Source of the DNA: Oscillospiraceae bacterium
Lineage (GTDB): Bacteria; Bacillota; Clostridia; Oscillospirales; Ruminococcaceae
DNA length: 64,000 bases
Reading direction: 5' to 3'
Assembly: GCA_017438745.1 (NCBI GenBank)
Contig: JAFRUS010000007.1
Coordinates: forward strand, 62,001 to 126,000
Shown here: positions 32,714 to 41,226 of the stretch, piece after piece
How positions within the stretch are numbered: position 1 is the first letter of the stretch
Layout: every line of letters begins with the position of its first letter
Translations under genes and position numbers: made by a program
The notes under the pieces: generated by a model
The model's input: only the letters and a program-made list of their open reading frames with translations
Told to the model about the DNA's origin: nothing
Database searches by the model: none

Positions 32714-34327
32714 ATGAGTAAAAATATTAAATTACTTGATTGTACTTTACGTGATGGGGCGTACATTACTAATTCTGATTTTGGCGAAGCAGCAATCAGA
32801 GGTATAATAAAGAAAATGCAGGAAGCACGGGTAGATGTTATTGAAGTAGGCTGGCTAAAAAACTCTTCTCATAAAGAAGGCTCTTCCTATTTTGAAACTC
32901 CTGACGATATAGAACCATATATCATAGATAAAAAGACTTCTGTATTATATACTGCCATGATTGACTGGGACAGATATGATACTGATAAACTTCCTGAGTA
33001 TAATGGTAAATCAATAGATGCTGTCAGAGTGGTTTTCCCGCATGGAAAGCACAGGGAAGGCATTGAAGTAGGAAAGAAAATCCGTGAGAAAGGATATAAA
33101 GTTTTATTTCAGGCAGCCAATACACTTGCGTATAGTGATGATGAGCTTTTGGACCTTGCAGAGTGTATGAATGAGTTTGAACCGGTGTCAGTTTCCATTG
33201 TTGACACTTTTGGGGCAATGTTTTTTGATGATCTGGAGCATATAGCAGAAATTTTAAATGATAAACTTAAAATAAATATAAGTATAGGATTTCATGCACA
33301 TAATAATCAGCAGTTAGCTTTTGCACTTGGTATTCATTTTGTTGATATAATGAAAAGTACTGAGCGTGTTATTATGATAGATTCCAGCTTATGTGGTATG
33401 GGTCGTGGAGCCGGCAATACAACAACGGAACTGATGACAAGTTATCTTAATCGTAAGCAGCATGGAAATTTTGATTTAAATGCTGTAATGGATGCGATAG
33501 ATATTTATATGACTGGATATCATGAAAAGTACACATGGGGTTATTCTACTCCGTATTTTATTGCTGGAATGTATCAGTGTCACGTGAATAATATTGCGTA
33601 TTTATTAAAAAATCACAGAACTAATGCTCATGATATGAGATCGATAATCGAATCGCTTTCAGTAGAAGAAAGAAGAAAATACGATTATGATCTGCTCGAA
33701 AATAAATACATGGAACATCAAAGCAGAATAGTAGATGATAAAGAAGCAATCAATGAACTGAGACATGCTGTTGACGGAAGAAAAGTACTGCTTATTGCTC
33801 CTGGAAAATCTGTAGATACTGAAAAAGAAAAAATACAGAAATTCATAAAAGAAAACAATCCACTGATTATTGCGGTTAATGCACTTAACAAGAATTATGA
33901 ATATGATTATGTTATATTTATTAATTCGGCTCGTTATGAATACGCTAAGAGTGCACATCCTGATATAATAAAAAACACAAGAAAGATACTTATGTCAAAT
34001 ATAAAAACTGAGGCAGAAAATGACGAAATAATAATAAATTATAATACGGTAATAAAACGTGGATGGGAGCACTTTGACAACTCAGTTATCGTAACACTTA
34101 GGCTTTTGAATAAACTGGATGCTGGTGATATTATTTTGTCAGGGTTTGATGGTTTTAAGCATAAATATAATGAGAGCTATGCAGATGATAATCTTCCTAC
34201 GCTCAATCCGGGAAATAAATGGGATGAGTTGAATGAAGAAATAACAGATATGTTTAAGGAGCTTATGGATAGCTTTAAAGACAAAAGAAAAGTGTCGTTT
34301 TTAACAGATAGTATTTATAACATATAA
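32714..34327 (+). CDS. DRE-TIM metallolyase (aldolase-like) with extra C-terminal domain
   Basis: Residues 1-300 form a DRE-TIM barrel of the HMG-CoA lyase/4-hydroxy-2-oxovalerate aldolase type: LLDCTLRDGAYITN (7-20, Asp and Arg of the DRE motif), metal ligands His194 and His196 (GFHAHNN), and GMGRGAGNTTTELM. A further 190 residues (about 350-537) contain a second Rossmann-like unit beginning KVLLIAPGKSVDTEKEKI. Such aldolase-like proteins occur next to thiamine-diphosphate enzymes in O-antigen and capsule loci; here the TPP enzyme follows 24 nt downstream. The reaction is not known. It may generate or consume a 2-oxo acid used for building a branched sugar (inference). Confidence 0.75.
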   Translation: MSKNIKLLDCTLRDGAYITNSDFGEAAIRGIIKKMQEARVDVIEVGWLKNSSHKEGSSYFETPDDIEPYIIDKKTSVLYTAMIDWDRYDTDKLPEYNGKSIDAVRVVFPHGKHREGIEVGKKIREKGYKVLFQAANTLAYSDDELLDLAECMNEFEPVSVSIVDTFGAMFFDDLEHIAEILNDKLKINISIGFHAHNNQQLAFALGIHFVDIMKSTERVIMIDSSLCGMGRGAGNTTTELMTSYLNRKQHGNFDLNAVMDAIDIYMTGYHEKYTWGYSTPYFIAGMYQCHVNNIAYLLKNHRTNAHDMRSIIESLSVEERRKYDYDLLENKYMEHQSRIVDDKEAINELRHAVDGRKVLLIAPGKSVDTEKEKIQKFIKENNPLIIAVNALNKNYEYDYVIFINSARYEYAKSAHPDIIKNTRKILMSNIKTEAENDEIIINYNTVIKRGWEHFDNSVIVTLRLLNKLDAGDIILSGFDGFKHKYNESYADDNLPTLNPGNKWDELNEEITDMFKELMDSFKDKRKVSFLTDSIYNI

Positions 34328-34351
34328 GTATGATGTGAACCGAGGGTAAAA

Positions 34352-36130
34352 ATGAAAGTATCTGATTATGTTATCCAGTTTATAAAAAGTTTAGGCGTGG
34401 ATAAAGTTTTTTGTGTTACTGGCGGGGGCGCAATGCATTTAAACAATTCTCTTGGCTCCAGCAGAGAAGTTGAGGGAGTGTTCATGCTGCATGAGCAGGG
34501 TGCTTCTATTGCAGCCGAAGCATATGCAAGGATAAGAGAAGGTTATGGAGTTTGTCTTGTTACTAGCGGTCCTGGTGGAACCAATGCAATTACAGGTCTG
34601 TGTGGAGCATACATGGATTCTATACCGGTTATTTTTATTTCAGGTCAGGCTAAACGTGCAGATTTGGTTGGTAATCAGAATATCAGACAGTTTGGTATTC
34701 AGGAAGTCGATATAATATCTATGGTCAGACCTTATACTAAGTATGCTGTTCAGATATCGGATGAGAAATTCATAAAATATGAACTTGAAAAAGCAGCTTA
34801 TATGGCAGCTGAAGGTCGTCCAGGAGCAGTGTGGATCGATATCCCGTTAGATATACAGGCTGCGGATATTGATGTTGATTCTCTTGATGGCTTTGATGAA
34901 AAGCATGAGATAAAATATCCTTCAGATAATGAAGTTATGAAAGTAATCGAAGAATTCAATAAAGCTAAAAGACCGGCAGTCATGCTTGGAAACGGAGTGA
35001 GACTGGCTCATGCAGTGGAAAAGTCTCATGAATTACTTGAGATTTTAAAAGTTCCGGCTTTTGTATCGTGGAACGGTGTTGATATTATTGACAATAATAA
35101 TCCTTTTTTCTTTGGCAGACCTAATATAGTAGGAGATCGTGCTGCAAATCTTATATTACAAAGTGCAGATTTTGTTTTAACTATCGGTACAAGGCTGAGC
35201 CTGCTGAATTCCGGATATAACTATGCTGATTATTTAAAAAATGCGGTTCATATTATGGTGGATATTGATCCGAATGAAATGGAAAAGAAGAGTTTGCATC
35301 CGCAGATTAAAATTGTATCTGATGCAGGTGCATTTATTGATATGATTTTGAAAAATAAAGATCAGATTGTTCATTCAGATACTGCTTCATGGATTGCTCA
35401 TTGTAATGAGATAAGAAATAAGTACCCGTCAGCGATACCGGAACAGGAACCCGGAAAAGACTTTGTAAGTTTATATCGTTTGTTTGAAGAATTGTCAGAT
35501 GCAATGACTTCAGATGATATTTATCAGTTTACAAGTTCCGGAACCAGTGTTGATATAGGAATGAAAATCTTGCGCTTGAAGAAAAATCAGCGTTCTTTTT
35601 TGAATAAAAGTATGGCAGCTATGGGATATGATGTTCCGGCATCAGTAGGAAGCTGTCTGGGTTCAGGAAAGAAAAGAACAATTTGTGTTACTGGTGACGG
35701 GAGCATAGCAATGAATATGCAGGAACTTGAAGTTATAAAAAGATATAATCTTCCTGTAAAAATATTTGTTGCAGATAATAACGGCTATAGCATGATTTAT
35801 CAGTCTCAGAACGGTAATTTTAAAGGTGCTTTAACTGGATGCACAGAAGAATCCGGACTGACACTTCCGAATATGACAGAAATTGCAAAAGCTTTTGGGA
35901 TATATGCCGTTGAAATAACAGATGAAAGTCAGCTAAAAGAAAAAGTTGCTATGGTTCTCGAACACGATGGACCTGTAATATGTCGTGTAAATACCGATAT
36001 AGGGCAAAAGATACTTCCAAAGCAGAGTAATTTTATGAACAAATACGGACAAATGGAAAGCAGACCTCTTCATGATATGGTGCCATTGCTTGATCGTGAT
36101 GAACTTGAGCAGTGTATGAATTGGAAATGA
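34352..36130 (+). CDS. Acetolactate synthase-like thiamine diphosphate enzyme, YerE candidate
   Basis: A 592-residue TPP enzyme with the three-domain acetolactate synthase fold: PYR domain with catalytic Glu48 (LHEQGAS), a central domain, and a C-terminal PP domain with the TPP motif GDGSIAMNMQELEVIKRYNLP...NNGYSM. In Yersinia the homologous YerE transfers an acetaldehyde unit from pyruvate to the 4-keto group of CDP-3,6-dideoxyhexulose, giving a two-carbon branch. Location right behind rfbFGH supports that role over branched-chain amino acid synthesis: no ilvN small subunit, ilvC or ilvD is near. The substrate is inferred. Confidence 0.75.
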   Translation: MKVSDYVIQFIKSLGVDKVFCVTGGGAMHLNNSLGSSREVEGVFMLHEQGASIAAEAYARIREGYGVCLVTSGPGGTNAITGLCGAYMDSIPVIFISGQAKRADLVGNQNIRQFGIQEVDIISMVRPYTKYAVQISDEKFIKYELEKAAYMAAEGRPGAVWIDIPLDIQAADIDVDSLDGFDEKHEIKYPSDNEVMKVIEEFNKAKRPAVMLGNGVRLAHAVEKSHELLEILKVPAFVSWNGVDIIDNNNPFFFGRPNIVGDRAANLILQSADFVLTIGTRLSLLNSGYNYADYLKNAVHIMVDIDPNEMEKKSLHPQIKIVSDAGAFIDMILKNKDQIVHSDTASWIAHCNEIRNKYPSAIPEQEPGKDFVSLYRLFEELSDAMTSDDIYQFTSSGTSVDIGMKILRLKKNQRSFLNKSMAAMGYDVPASVGSCLGSGKKRTICVTGDGSIAMNMQELEVIKRYNLPVKIFVADNNGYSMIYQSQNGNFKGALTGCTEESGLTLPNMTEIAKAFGIYAVEITDESQLKEKVAMVLEHDGPVICRVNTDIGQKILPKQSNFMNKYGQMESRPLHDMVPLLDRDELEQCMNWK

Positions 36131-36165
36131 TCAGATAAATAAAATATGAGTGAGGATTATGAGAA

Positions 36166-36933
36166 ATGAATGACAGATGTTTAATTTGTGGTCAAGAGGG
36201 TAAAACTAAAAATGCAGTTTTTAATCCGTTCGTTATTGAAAGAGTTTATGGCGGAAAAGAACAGGATACATGTTTAGTTTATTGTGAAAAATGCGGATTT
36301 GCTTTTTCATCAGCAAGATTTACAGATGAAGAAATGAATAAACTGTATCATGGTTACAGGGATGAGATTTATCAGTCGCAAAGATTCAAATATGATTCAG
36401 GATATACAGCCGAATACAACAGAAGTTTATATTCACCTGAAGATAAAGGAACATATCGTAAGAATACAATAGAACAGTTTCTGAATAACAGTATTAATTT
36501 TTCTAAAATTCATAGTGTTCTTGATTACGGTGGTGACAAAGGTCAGTTTATACCGGATTGCTTTTGTGATGCTGAGAAATTTGTTTATGAAGTGTCCGGA
36601 ACAGATACCATTGAAGGGGTAAAACTTATTGAGAATGTAACCCTGCTCAGAAATTATAAATGGGATGTGATTATGTGCAATCAGGTTTTGGAGCATGTAT
36701 CAGATATAGCAGGTGTTTTTTCTGAACTGTCGTCTCTGATGAGTGACAATACTTTTCTATACATTGAAGTGCCTGACGGCAGAGGAATTGAAAATAATAA
36801 TAATGTGAGAATAACAGAGCATATTAATTTCTTTACAGTCAGAACATTTGAAAAGCTGGCTGAAAGGCAAAACATCAGATTGCTAAAGGCTGAATACACG
36901 GATAAAATTATACAGTGTCTGTTTATAAAATAA
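36166..36933 (+). CDS. SAM-dependent methyltransferase with N-terminal zinc-binding domain
   Basis: A 255-residue protein. The N-terminus holds two CxxC pairs, CLICG (5-8) and CEKCG (about 41-44), like the zinc-binding domain of sugar C-methyltransferases. The class I methyltransferase core follows with VLDYGGDKGQF (SAM motif I), DVIMCNQVLEHVSD (motif post-I/II) and FLYIEVPDG. The C-terminal domain is shorter than in TylC3/NovU-type enzymes, so O- or N-methylation of a sugar remains possible. 35 nt after the TPP enzyme; same operon. The AT-rich codon use matches its neighbours. Confidence 0.75.
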   Translation: MNDRCLICGQEGKTKNAVFNPFVIERVYGGKEQDTCLVYCEKCGFAFSSARFTDEEMNKLYHGYRDEIYQSQRFKYDSGYTAEYNRSLYSPEDKGTYRKNTIEQFLNNSINFSKIHSVLDYGGDKGQFIPDCFCDAEKFVYEVSGTDTIEGVKLIENVTLLRNYKWDVIMCNQVLEHVSDIAGVFSELSSLMSDNTFLYIEVPDGRGIENNNNVRITEHINFFTVRTFEKLAERQNIRLLKAEYTDKIIQCLFIK

Positions 36934-36978
36934 CAAAATTAATTTGAAATGCTGATTGGCATGAAACGAGGTTCAGAT

Positions 36979-38043
36979 ATGGAAAAATGGGAAGAACTGC
37001 TTGATGAAATAAAACTGCCGGAGCCAGACGATGATGTATATATATGGGGTGCCGGAAATACTGCAGTGCTTGCTCATCAGGGGATGGTGCGCGAAGGTTT
37101 ATATGATACTTTGAGAGTTAAAGGGTATATTGATGGAAAACTGTCTGGAACTACAGTTAACGGTTTTCCTGTTTACAGTCCTGATGAGATACTGAAAAAC
37201 AGTAATATTTATATTTTGATATGTACAGCTAATTTGTGGATGTATAAGGAAATAGAGAACGTTCTTACTCAGAAAAAAGTTGGATTTTCCTTGCTGGATG
37301 CTGTAGTGTTAAAGATAAAGAAAAAAAGTTTTGATGAAGTCATTTCATTACTTGATCATAAGTCAAAGGAGATATACAAGCGTTTAATAACCAAAAGAGT
37401 AACTCTTGATCCGATTGATGAAGATTTGTTTGCCGGAGAAAGCTATTTTGGTATTCCGGAATTTTGTAGGTGCAGATCGGATGATGTTATGATTGATTGT
37501 GGAGCATATGTTGGAGATAGTTTGGAACGATTTCTCTGGAGAATGGAACAATTCAACAAAATAATAGCGGTTGAACCTGATGATAGTAATTTTAAAGCTA
37601 TGAATATTCGTGTTGATAGACTGAAAAAAGAGTGGAATTTATCAGATGAAAGAATAACGACGATATATGCTGGTTTAGATAAGGTAACAAATTTTTCTTT
37701 CCTTGATATGCGTGTAAATGGCTTAGGTTCTATAAAGAGTGATATTAACAATGACAATCATGGTGAAGAACTGACATTTTGGGCATTAGATGATTTAATG
37801 AAAAAAATCGAAGTCAAAGCGACATATATTAAAGCAGATATCGAGAGTTATGAATATAATATGCTCCTTGGTGCTAAAAATACAATACAGAATAATTATC
37901 CTCGTCTGGCTGTTTGTATTTATCATAGTATTGTAGATATGTACAGTATACCGTTACTGATACATGAATTTAATAAGGACTACTCTCTTTCAGTCAGACA
38001 TCATAGTTATACACTGGCAGAGACAGTGCTGTATGCATACTGA
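36979..38043 (+). CDS. FkbM-family methyltransferase with N-terminal Rossmann-like domain
   Basis: A 354-residue protein from the ATG at 36979, which has CGAGG 7 nt upstream; an ATG at 36949 lacks a site. The N-terminal part VYIWGAGNTAVLAHQGM...VKGYIDGKL resembles the nucleotide-binding domain found before many glycan-modifying enzymes. The C-terminal half is FkbM-like: MIDCGAYVGDSLERF (SAM motif I), IIAVEPDDSNFKAM and ATYIKADIESYEYNMLLGA. FkbM enzymes O-methylate polyketide or sugar hydroxyls. Second methyltransferase of the island, so the final glycan probably carries methyl groups. Confidence 0.8.
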   Translation: MEKWEELLDEIKLPEPDDDVYIWGAGNTAVLAHQGMVREGLYDTLRVKGYIDGKLSGTTVNGFPVYSPDEILKNSNIYILICTANLWMYKEIENVLTQKKVGFSLLDAVVLKIKKKSFDEVISLLDHKSKEIYKRLITKRVTLDPIDEDLFAGESYFGIPEFCRCRSDDVMIDCGAYVGDSLERFLWRMEQFNKIIAVEPDDSNFKAMNIRVDRLKKEWNLSDERITTIYAGLDKVTNFSFLDMRVNGLGSIKSDINNDNHGEELTFWALDDLMKKIEVKATYIKADIESYEYNMLLGAKNTIQNNYPRLAVCIYHSIVDMYSIPLLIHEFNKDYSLSVRHHSYTLAETVLYAY

Positions 38044-38088
38044 TATAATGTTTTATGCCGATAGACTGTACATGGGATAATAAGATTT

Positions 38089-39000
38089 ATGGATATGAAA
38101 AGAGCGATTATTACCGGAGCGACTGGTGCAATAGGTACTGCACTTATAGAAGAGTTGTTATCAAATGATATTGAGGTACTGGTTATTACTCGTAAATCGT
38201 CAAAACGAAATTCAGTAATACCTGTGGATCCACGTATTATGATAAAGTATGCAGATCTTTCGGAATTAAATTCTTTGGAAAATGATACAGGAAGCCAGTT
38301 TGATGTTTTCTATCATTTTGCATGGGCGGGAGCATCCGGAGCTGGCAGAAATGATATGTATCTGCAAAATGACAATGTACGCTATTCACTTGATGCTGTT
38401 AAAATGGCCAAAAGGTTTGGCTGCCACACATTTATAGGAGCAGGATCACAGGCGGAATATGGACGAACAAATGCTAAACTGACTCCAGAAACACCTACGT
38501 TTCCTGAAATGGGATACGGTTATGCTAAGTTATGCGCAGGAATGATGACCCGTGAACTGGCGGAACAGGAAGGGGTAAAGCATGTCTGGGTTCGTGTATT
38601 AAGTGTTTACGGACCGCACGACGGTGAGAACAGCTTGATTTCAATGATAATAAGAACGCTAAAAAAAGGAGAATCACCTAAGTTGACAGCAGGGACTCAG
38701 CTATGGGATTATTTATACAGCCGTGATGCCGCAAGGGCGTTTGTTTTACTGGGAGATAAGGGACGAGACGGAAAAGTTTATGTACTCGGAAGTGGTGAAG
38801 CACGTCCGCTGAAGGAGTATTCCGAGATAATAAGGAAAGAAATTGCTCCGGAGATTTCAATAAATTATGGTGCTGTTCCGTTTTCTGGGAAACAGATAAT
38901 GTATCTCTGCTCTGATATAACAGAGATTAATGATGATGTTGGCTGGATGCCGCAATATGATTTTAAAACTGGAATAAAGGAAATACTTGCGTATGTTTAA
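38089..39000 (+). CDS. NAD(P)-dependent epimerase/dehydratase family reductase, YerF candidate
   Basis: A 303-residue extended SDR. Rossmann motif RAIITGATGAIGTALIEEL (4-22), an active-site Tyr-x3-Lys in MGYGYAKLCAG, and a substrate domain with VSVYGPHDGENSLI and DYLYSRDAARAF. In yersiniose synthesis YerF reduces the keto group of the two-carbon branch left by YerE; this gene is the only unassigned sugar reductase in the operon, which makes it the natural candidate. A CDP-hexulose 4-reductase or epimerase (abequose/tyvelose type) is the alternative. The HAD gene start overlaps its end by 8 nt. Confidence 0.75.
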   Translation: MDMKRAIITGATGAIGTALIEELLSNDIEVLVITRKSSKRNSVIPVDPRIMIKYADLSELNSLENDTGSQFDVFYHFAWAGASGAGRNDMYLQNDNVRYSLDAVKMAKRFGCHTFIGAGSQAEYGRTNAKLTPETPTFPEMGYGYAKLCAGMMTRELAEQEGVKHVWVRVLSVYGPHDGENSLISMIIRTLKKGESPKLTAGTQLWDYLYSRDAARAFVLLGDKGRDGKVYVLGSGEARPLKEYSEIIRKEIAPEISINYGAVPFSGKQIMYLCSDITEINDDVGWMPQYDFKTGIKEILAYV

Positions 39001-39637
39001 TTGTGTAATTTTTGATCTTGATGGAACCTTGATTGATACGAGACCTGGAATTATTGAAAGCGTACAGTATACAATTAAGAAATTAGGATTAAGGTCTCTT
39101 TCACAGCAGAAACTCTTAACATTTATTGGACCGCCGTTACTTAACTCTTTTATTAATGCTTGTGGATGCACAGAGGATCAGGCGTTACAGGCGGTAAAAG
39201 TATTTCGTGAATATTACCAGCATGGTGCTGTTTTTGATGCCAAACCTTATATAGGAATAAAAGAATTATGTGATGAATTGGCGCTATCTGGTGTAAAAAT
39301 GGGCGTAGCGACTAATAAACCTCAGCGATTTGCTGATGCTTTGATGAAGAAATTCGGCTTAGATAAGTTTGATGCGATATTGGGGGCAGATGAGGAAGGA
39401 AAGCTGACAAAATCAGAGCTGATACGGCTTTGCATGTCGAAACTCGAGGTAGAATGTGCTGATACTGTAATGGTAGGTGATACTGAAAATGATGCGAAAG
39501 GCGCTGAAAAAGCATGTGTTGGTTTTATTGCAGTTACATATGGATATGGGTATCGGACAGAAGATGATATCAATGGAAACGTCATCGGTGTTGCAAATTC
39601 TCCGTTTGAGATAAAGGAGATAGTTCTGAATCACTAA
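38993..39637 (+). CDS. HAD-family phosphatase, phosphoglycolate phosphatase-like
   Basis: A 214-residue haloacid dehalogenase-type hydrolase: VIFDLDGTLIDTRPG (nucleophile Asp and acid/base Asp in motif I), a helical cap, GVATNKPQRFA (motif II), KSELIRL (motif III Lys) and VMVGDTENDAKGAEKA (motif IV). The ATG at 38993 overlaps the previous stop by 8 nt, with AAGGA about 10 nt upstream; a TTG at 38987 is also in frame. In a sugar operon it may dephosphorylate a sugar phosphate, but Gph-like housekeeping is equally possible. A 7-bp hairpin ATGAGCT/AGCTCAT lies in the following 130-nt gap. Confidence 0.8.
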   Translation: MFNCVIFDLDGTLIDTRPGIIESVQYTIKKLGLRSLSQQKLLTFIGPPLLNSFINACGCTEDQALQAVKVFREYYQHGAVFDAKPYIGIKELCDELALSGVKMGVATNKPQRFADALMKKFGLDKFDAILGADEEGKLTKSELIRLCMSKLEVECADTVMVGDTENDAKGAEKACVGFIAVTYGYGYRTEDDINGNVIGVANSPFEIKEIVLNH

Positions 39638-39767
39638 TAAATCTATCGTTAGTGGTAATGTAAGATAGAGAAAGAGCACACAAAGGCAGAAACTGATGAA
39701 GTACATCGTAGCTTGAGAAAGGTATATATGAGCTCTAGACATATCCGAAAGCTCATAAGCAGTAAGA

Positions 39768-40232
39768 ATGAAAAACATTAGAAGATTTTTGAATAGAAAA
39801 TTTAACTTGAGTGAAGATACTGAAACAAGAACTATTATAATACAATTTATAAAATTCGGACTTGTCGGCATTTCCAATACACTGGTGTCCTGGCTGTGTT
39901 ATTACATTTTTATTTTAGTGAATTCAGCTTTGTATTTAATTGGGGGAACTGTGGGCGGAATAATAAGCATTGCCAATGCTTTTTTTTGGAATGAGCACTT
40001 TGTGTTCAAATGTGAGAAAAAAGATTTGAAAAGCAAGATAAAGCGACTTGGTAAAACCTATGTAAGCTATGGCGTGACTTCCCTTCTTGGACTATTGATT
40101 TTATGGGTTGAAGTTAAGTTCTGGGAAATTGATGAAAAATTAGCTCCTATAATAAATCTTATTATTACTGTTCCGTTGAATTTTATCATAAATAAATTAT
40201 GGACATTTAAAGACAAGGAGAAAGCACCGTGA
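39768..40232 (+). CDS. GtrA-family membrane protein, lipid-linked sugar flippase candidate
   Basis: A 154-residue protein with four hydrophobic helices and the GtrA/GtcA hallmark FIKFGLVGISNTLVSW, followed by NAFFWNEHFVF and LNFIINKLWTFKD. Members are thought to flip polyprenyl-phosphate-linked single sugars across the membrane. Its end overlaps the next gene by GTGA, so translation is coupled to the GT2 gene that would make the lipid-linked sugar. Together with the YfhO protein downstream this forms a complete three-component glycosylation set. Confidence 0.85.
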   Translation: MKNIRRFLNRKFNLSEDTETRTIIIQFIKFGLVGISNTLVSWLCYYIFILVNSALYLIGGTVGGIISIANAFFWNEHFVFKCEKKDLKSKIKRLGKTYVSYGVTSLLGLLILWVEVKFWEIDEKLAPIINLIITVPLNFIINKLWTFKDKEKAP

Positions 40233-41203
40233 AGAAAATTTGTATTGCAGCATCATGTTATAATGAGTCAGCCAATATTATGACTCTTTATAATGAAATA
40301 CTAAAACAAATTGAAAAAAACAATAATTATAAATGGGAAATACTTTTTGAAGATAATTGCTCAACTGATAATACGGTCGAAATACTTAGGAGTATTGCTT
40401 CAAAGGACAAACGCGTTAAAGTAATTCTTAATCAGGCTAATTATGGACCGGACAGATCTGTTATGAATGTTATTTTTTCTTCAGATGCTGATGCAGTAAT
40501 AGCCATGGCTTCTGATCTTGAAGATCCTCCTGAACTGATACCGGAATTTGTAACGGCCTGGGAAGAAGGATATAAAGTGGCCTGGGGGCAGTATACGTCC
40601 AGAAATGAAAATCTGATTTTAAAATTTTTCAGAAAAATATACTATAAGATAATTGCAGCATTTTCTGATTTGAAGACAGAAAATAATGTTACTGGATTTG
40701 GAATTTACGATAAATCTGTTATTGACACGATTCGGAAACTTGGAGATTATATAGTTGTTTTCAGATATATATGTCTGGAACTAGGGTATGATGTTAAATA
40801 TATTCCGTTTAATAAACCTGCAAGAAAAACAGGAAAGTCATCTTATTCTCTCCTGAAATATTATAATTATGCAATTGAAACATTGGTTTTGACCTCCCAT
40901 GCACCGCTGCATCTTGCCAGTACAGTAGGATTTATAATGTTACTGGGAAGTTTGCTTGTTGCTTTATATTATATGATACAGAAATTCATGCACTGGTATA
41001 CCTTTGATTTTGGTCTTGCTCCTATAATGATAGGTTTGTTTTTTATCGGCGGATTGCAGCTTTTATTTATAGGCATAATAGGCGAGTACCTATCCAGTGC
41101 GATAAAAAGAGTGACAAAACGTCCTTTAGTAATCGAAAAAGAGCGCATCAATTTTGAAATCAGCGACTCATCTGAAACGCTAGAAGTTAACAAGGCGAAA
41201 TAA
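40229..41203 (+). CDS. GT2 polyprenyl-phosphate glycosyltransferase (CsbB/GtrB-like)
   Basis: A 324-residue family 2 glycosyltransferase: nucleotide-sugar domain (about 1-230) with ASCYNESANIMTLYNEI, ASDLEDPPELI in place of the DxD motif, and ENNVTGFGIYDKSV, followed by two C-terminal membrane helices (about 235-260 and 270-295) ending in GEYLSSAIKR. This is the DPM1/CsbB/GtrB layout: it transfers one sugar to undecaprenyl phosphate on the cytoplasmic face. The GTG start overlaps the GtrA stop and has AAGGAGAAAG upstream. YfhO follows 23 nt later. Confidence 0.87.
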   Translation: MKKICIAASCYNESANIMTLYNEILKQIEKNNNYKWEILFEDNCSTDNTVEILRSIASKDKRVKVILNQANYGPDRSVMNVIFSSDADAVIAMASDLEDPPELIPEFVTAWEEGYKVAWGQYTSRNENLILKFFRKIYYKIIAAFSDLKTENNVTGFGIYDKSVIDTIRKLGDYIVVFRYICLELGYDVKYIPFNKPARKTGKSSYSLLKYYNYAIETLVLTSHAPLHLASTVGFIMLLGSLLVALYYMIQKFMHWYTFDFGLAPIMIGLFFIGGLQLLFIGIIGEYLSSAIKRVTKRPLVIEKERINFEISDSSETLEVNKAK

Positions 41204-41226
41204 TTATATAAGGAAATTTATAGGCT

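Noticed and set aside
34352..36130. Biosynthetic acetolactate synthase (IlvB)
   Set aside because: No ilvN, ilvC or ilvD nearby, and it sits in an operon with rfbFGH, methyltransferases and a sugar reductase.
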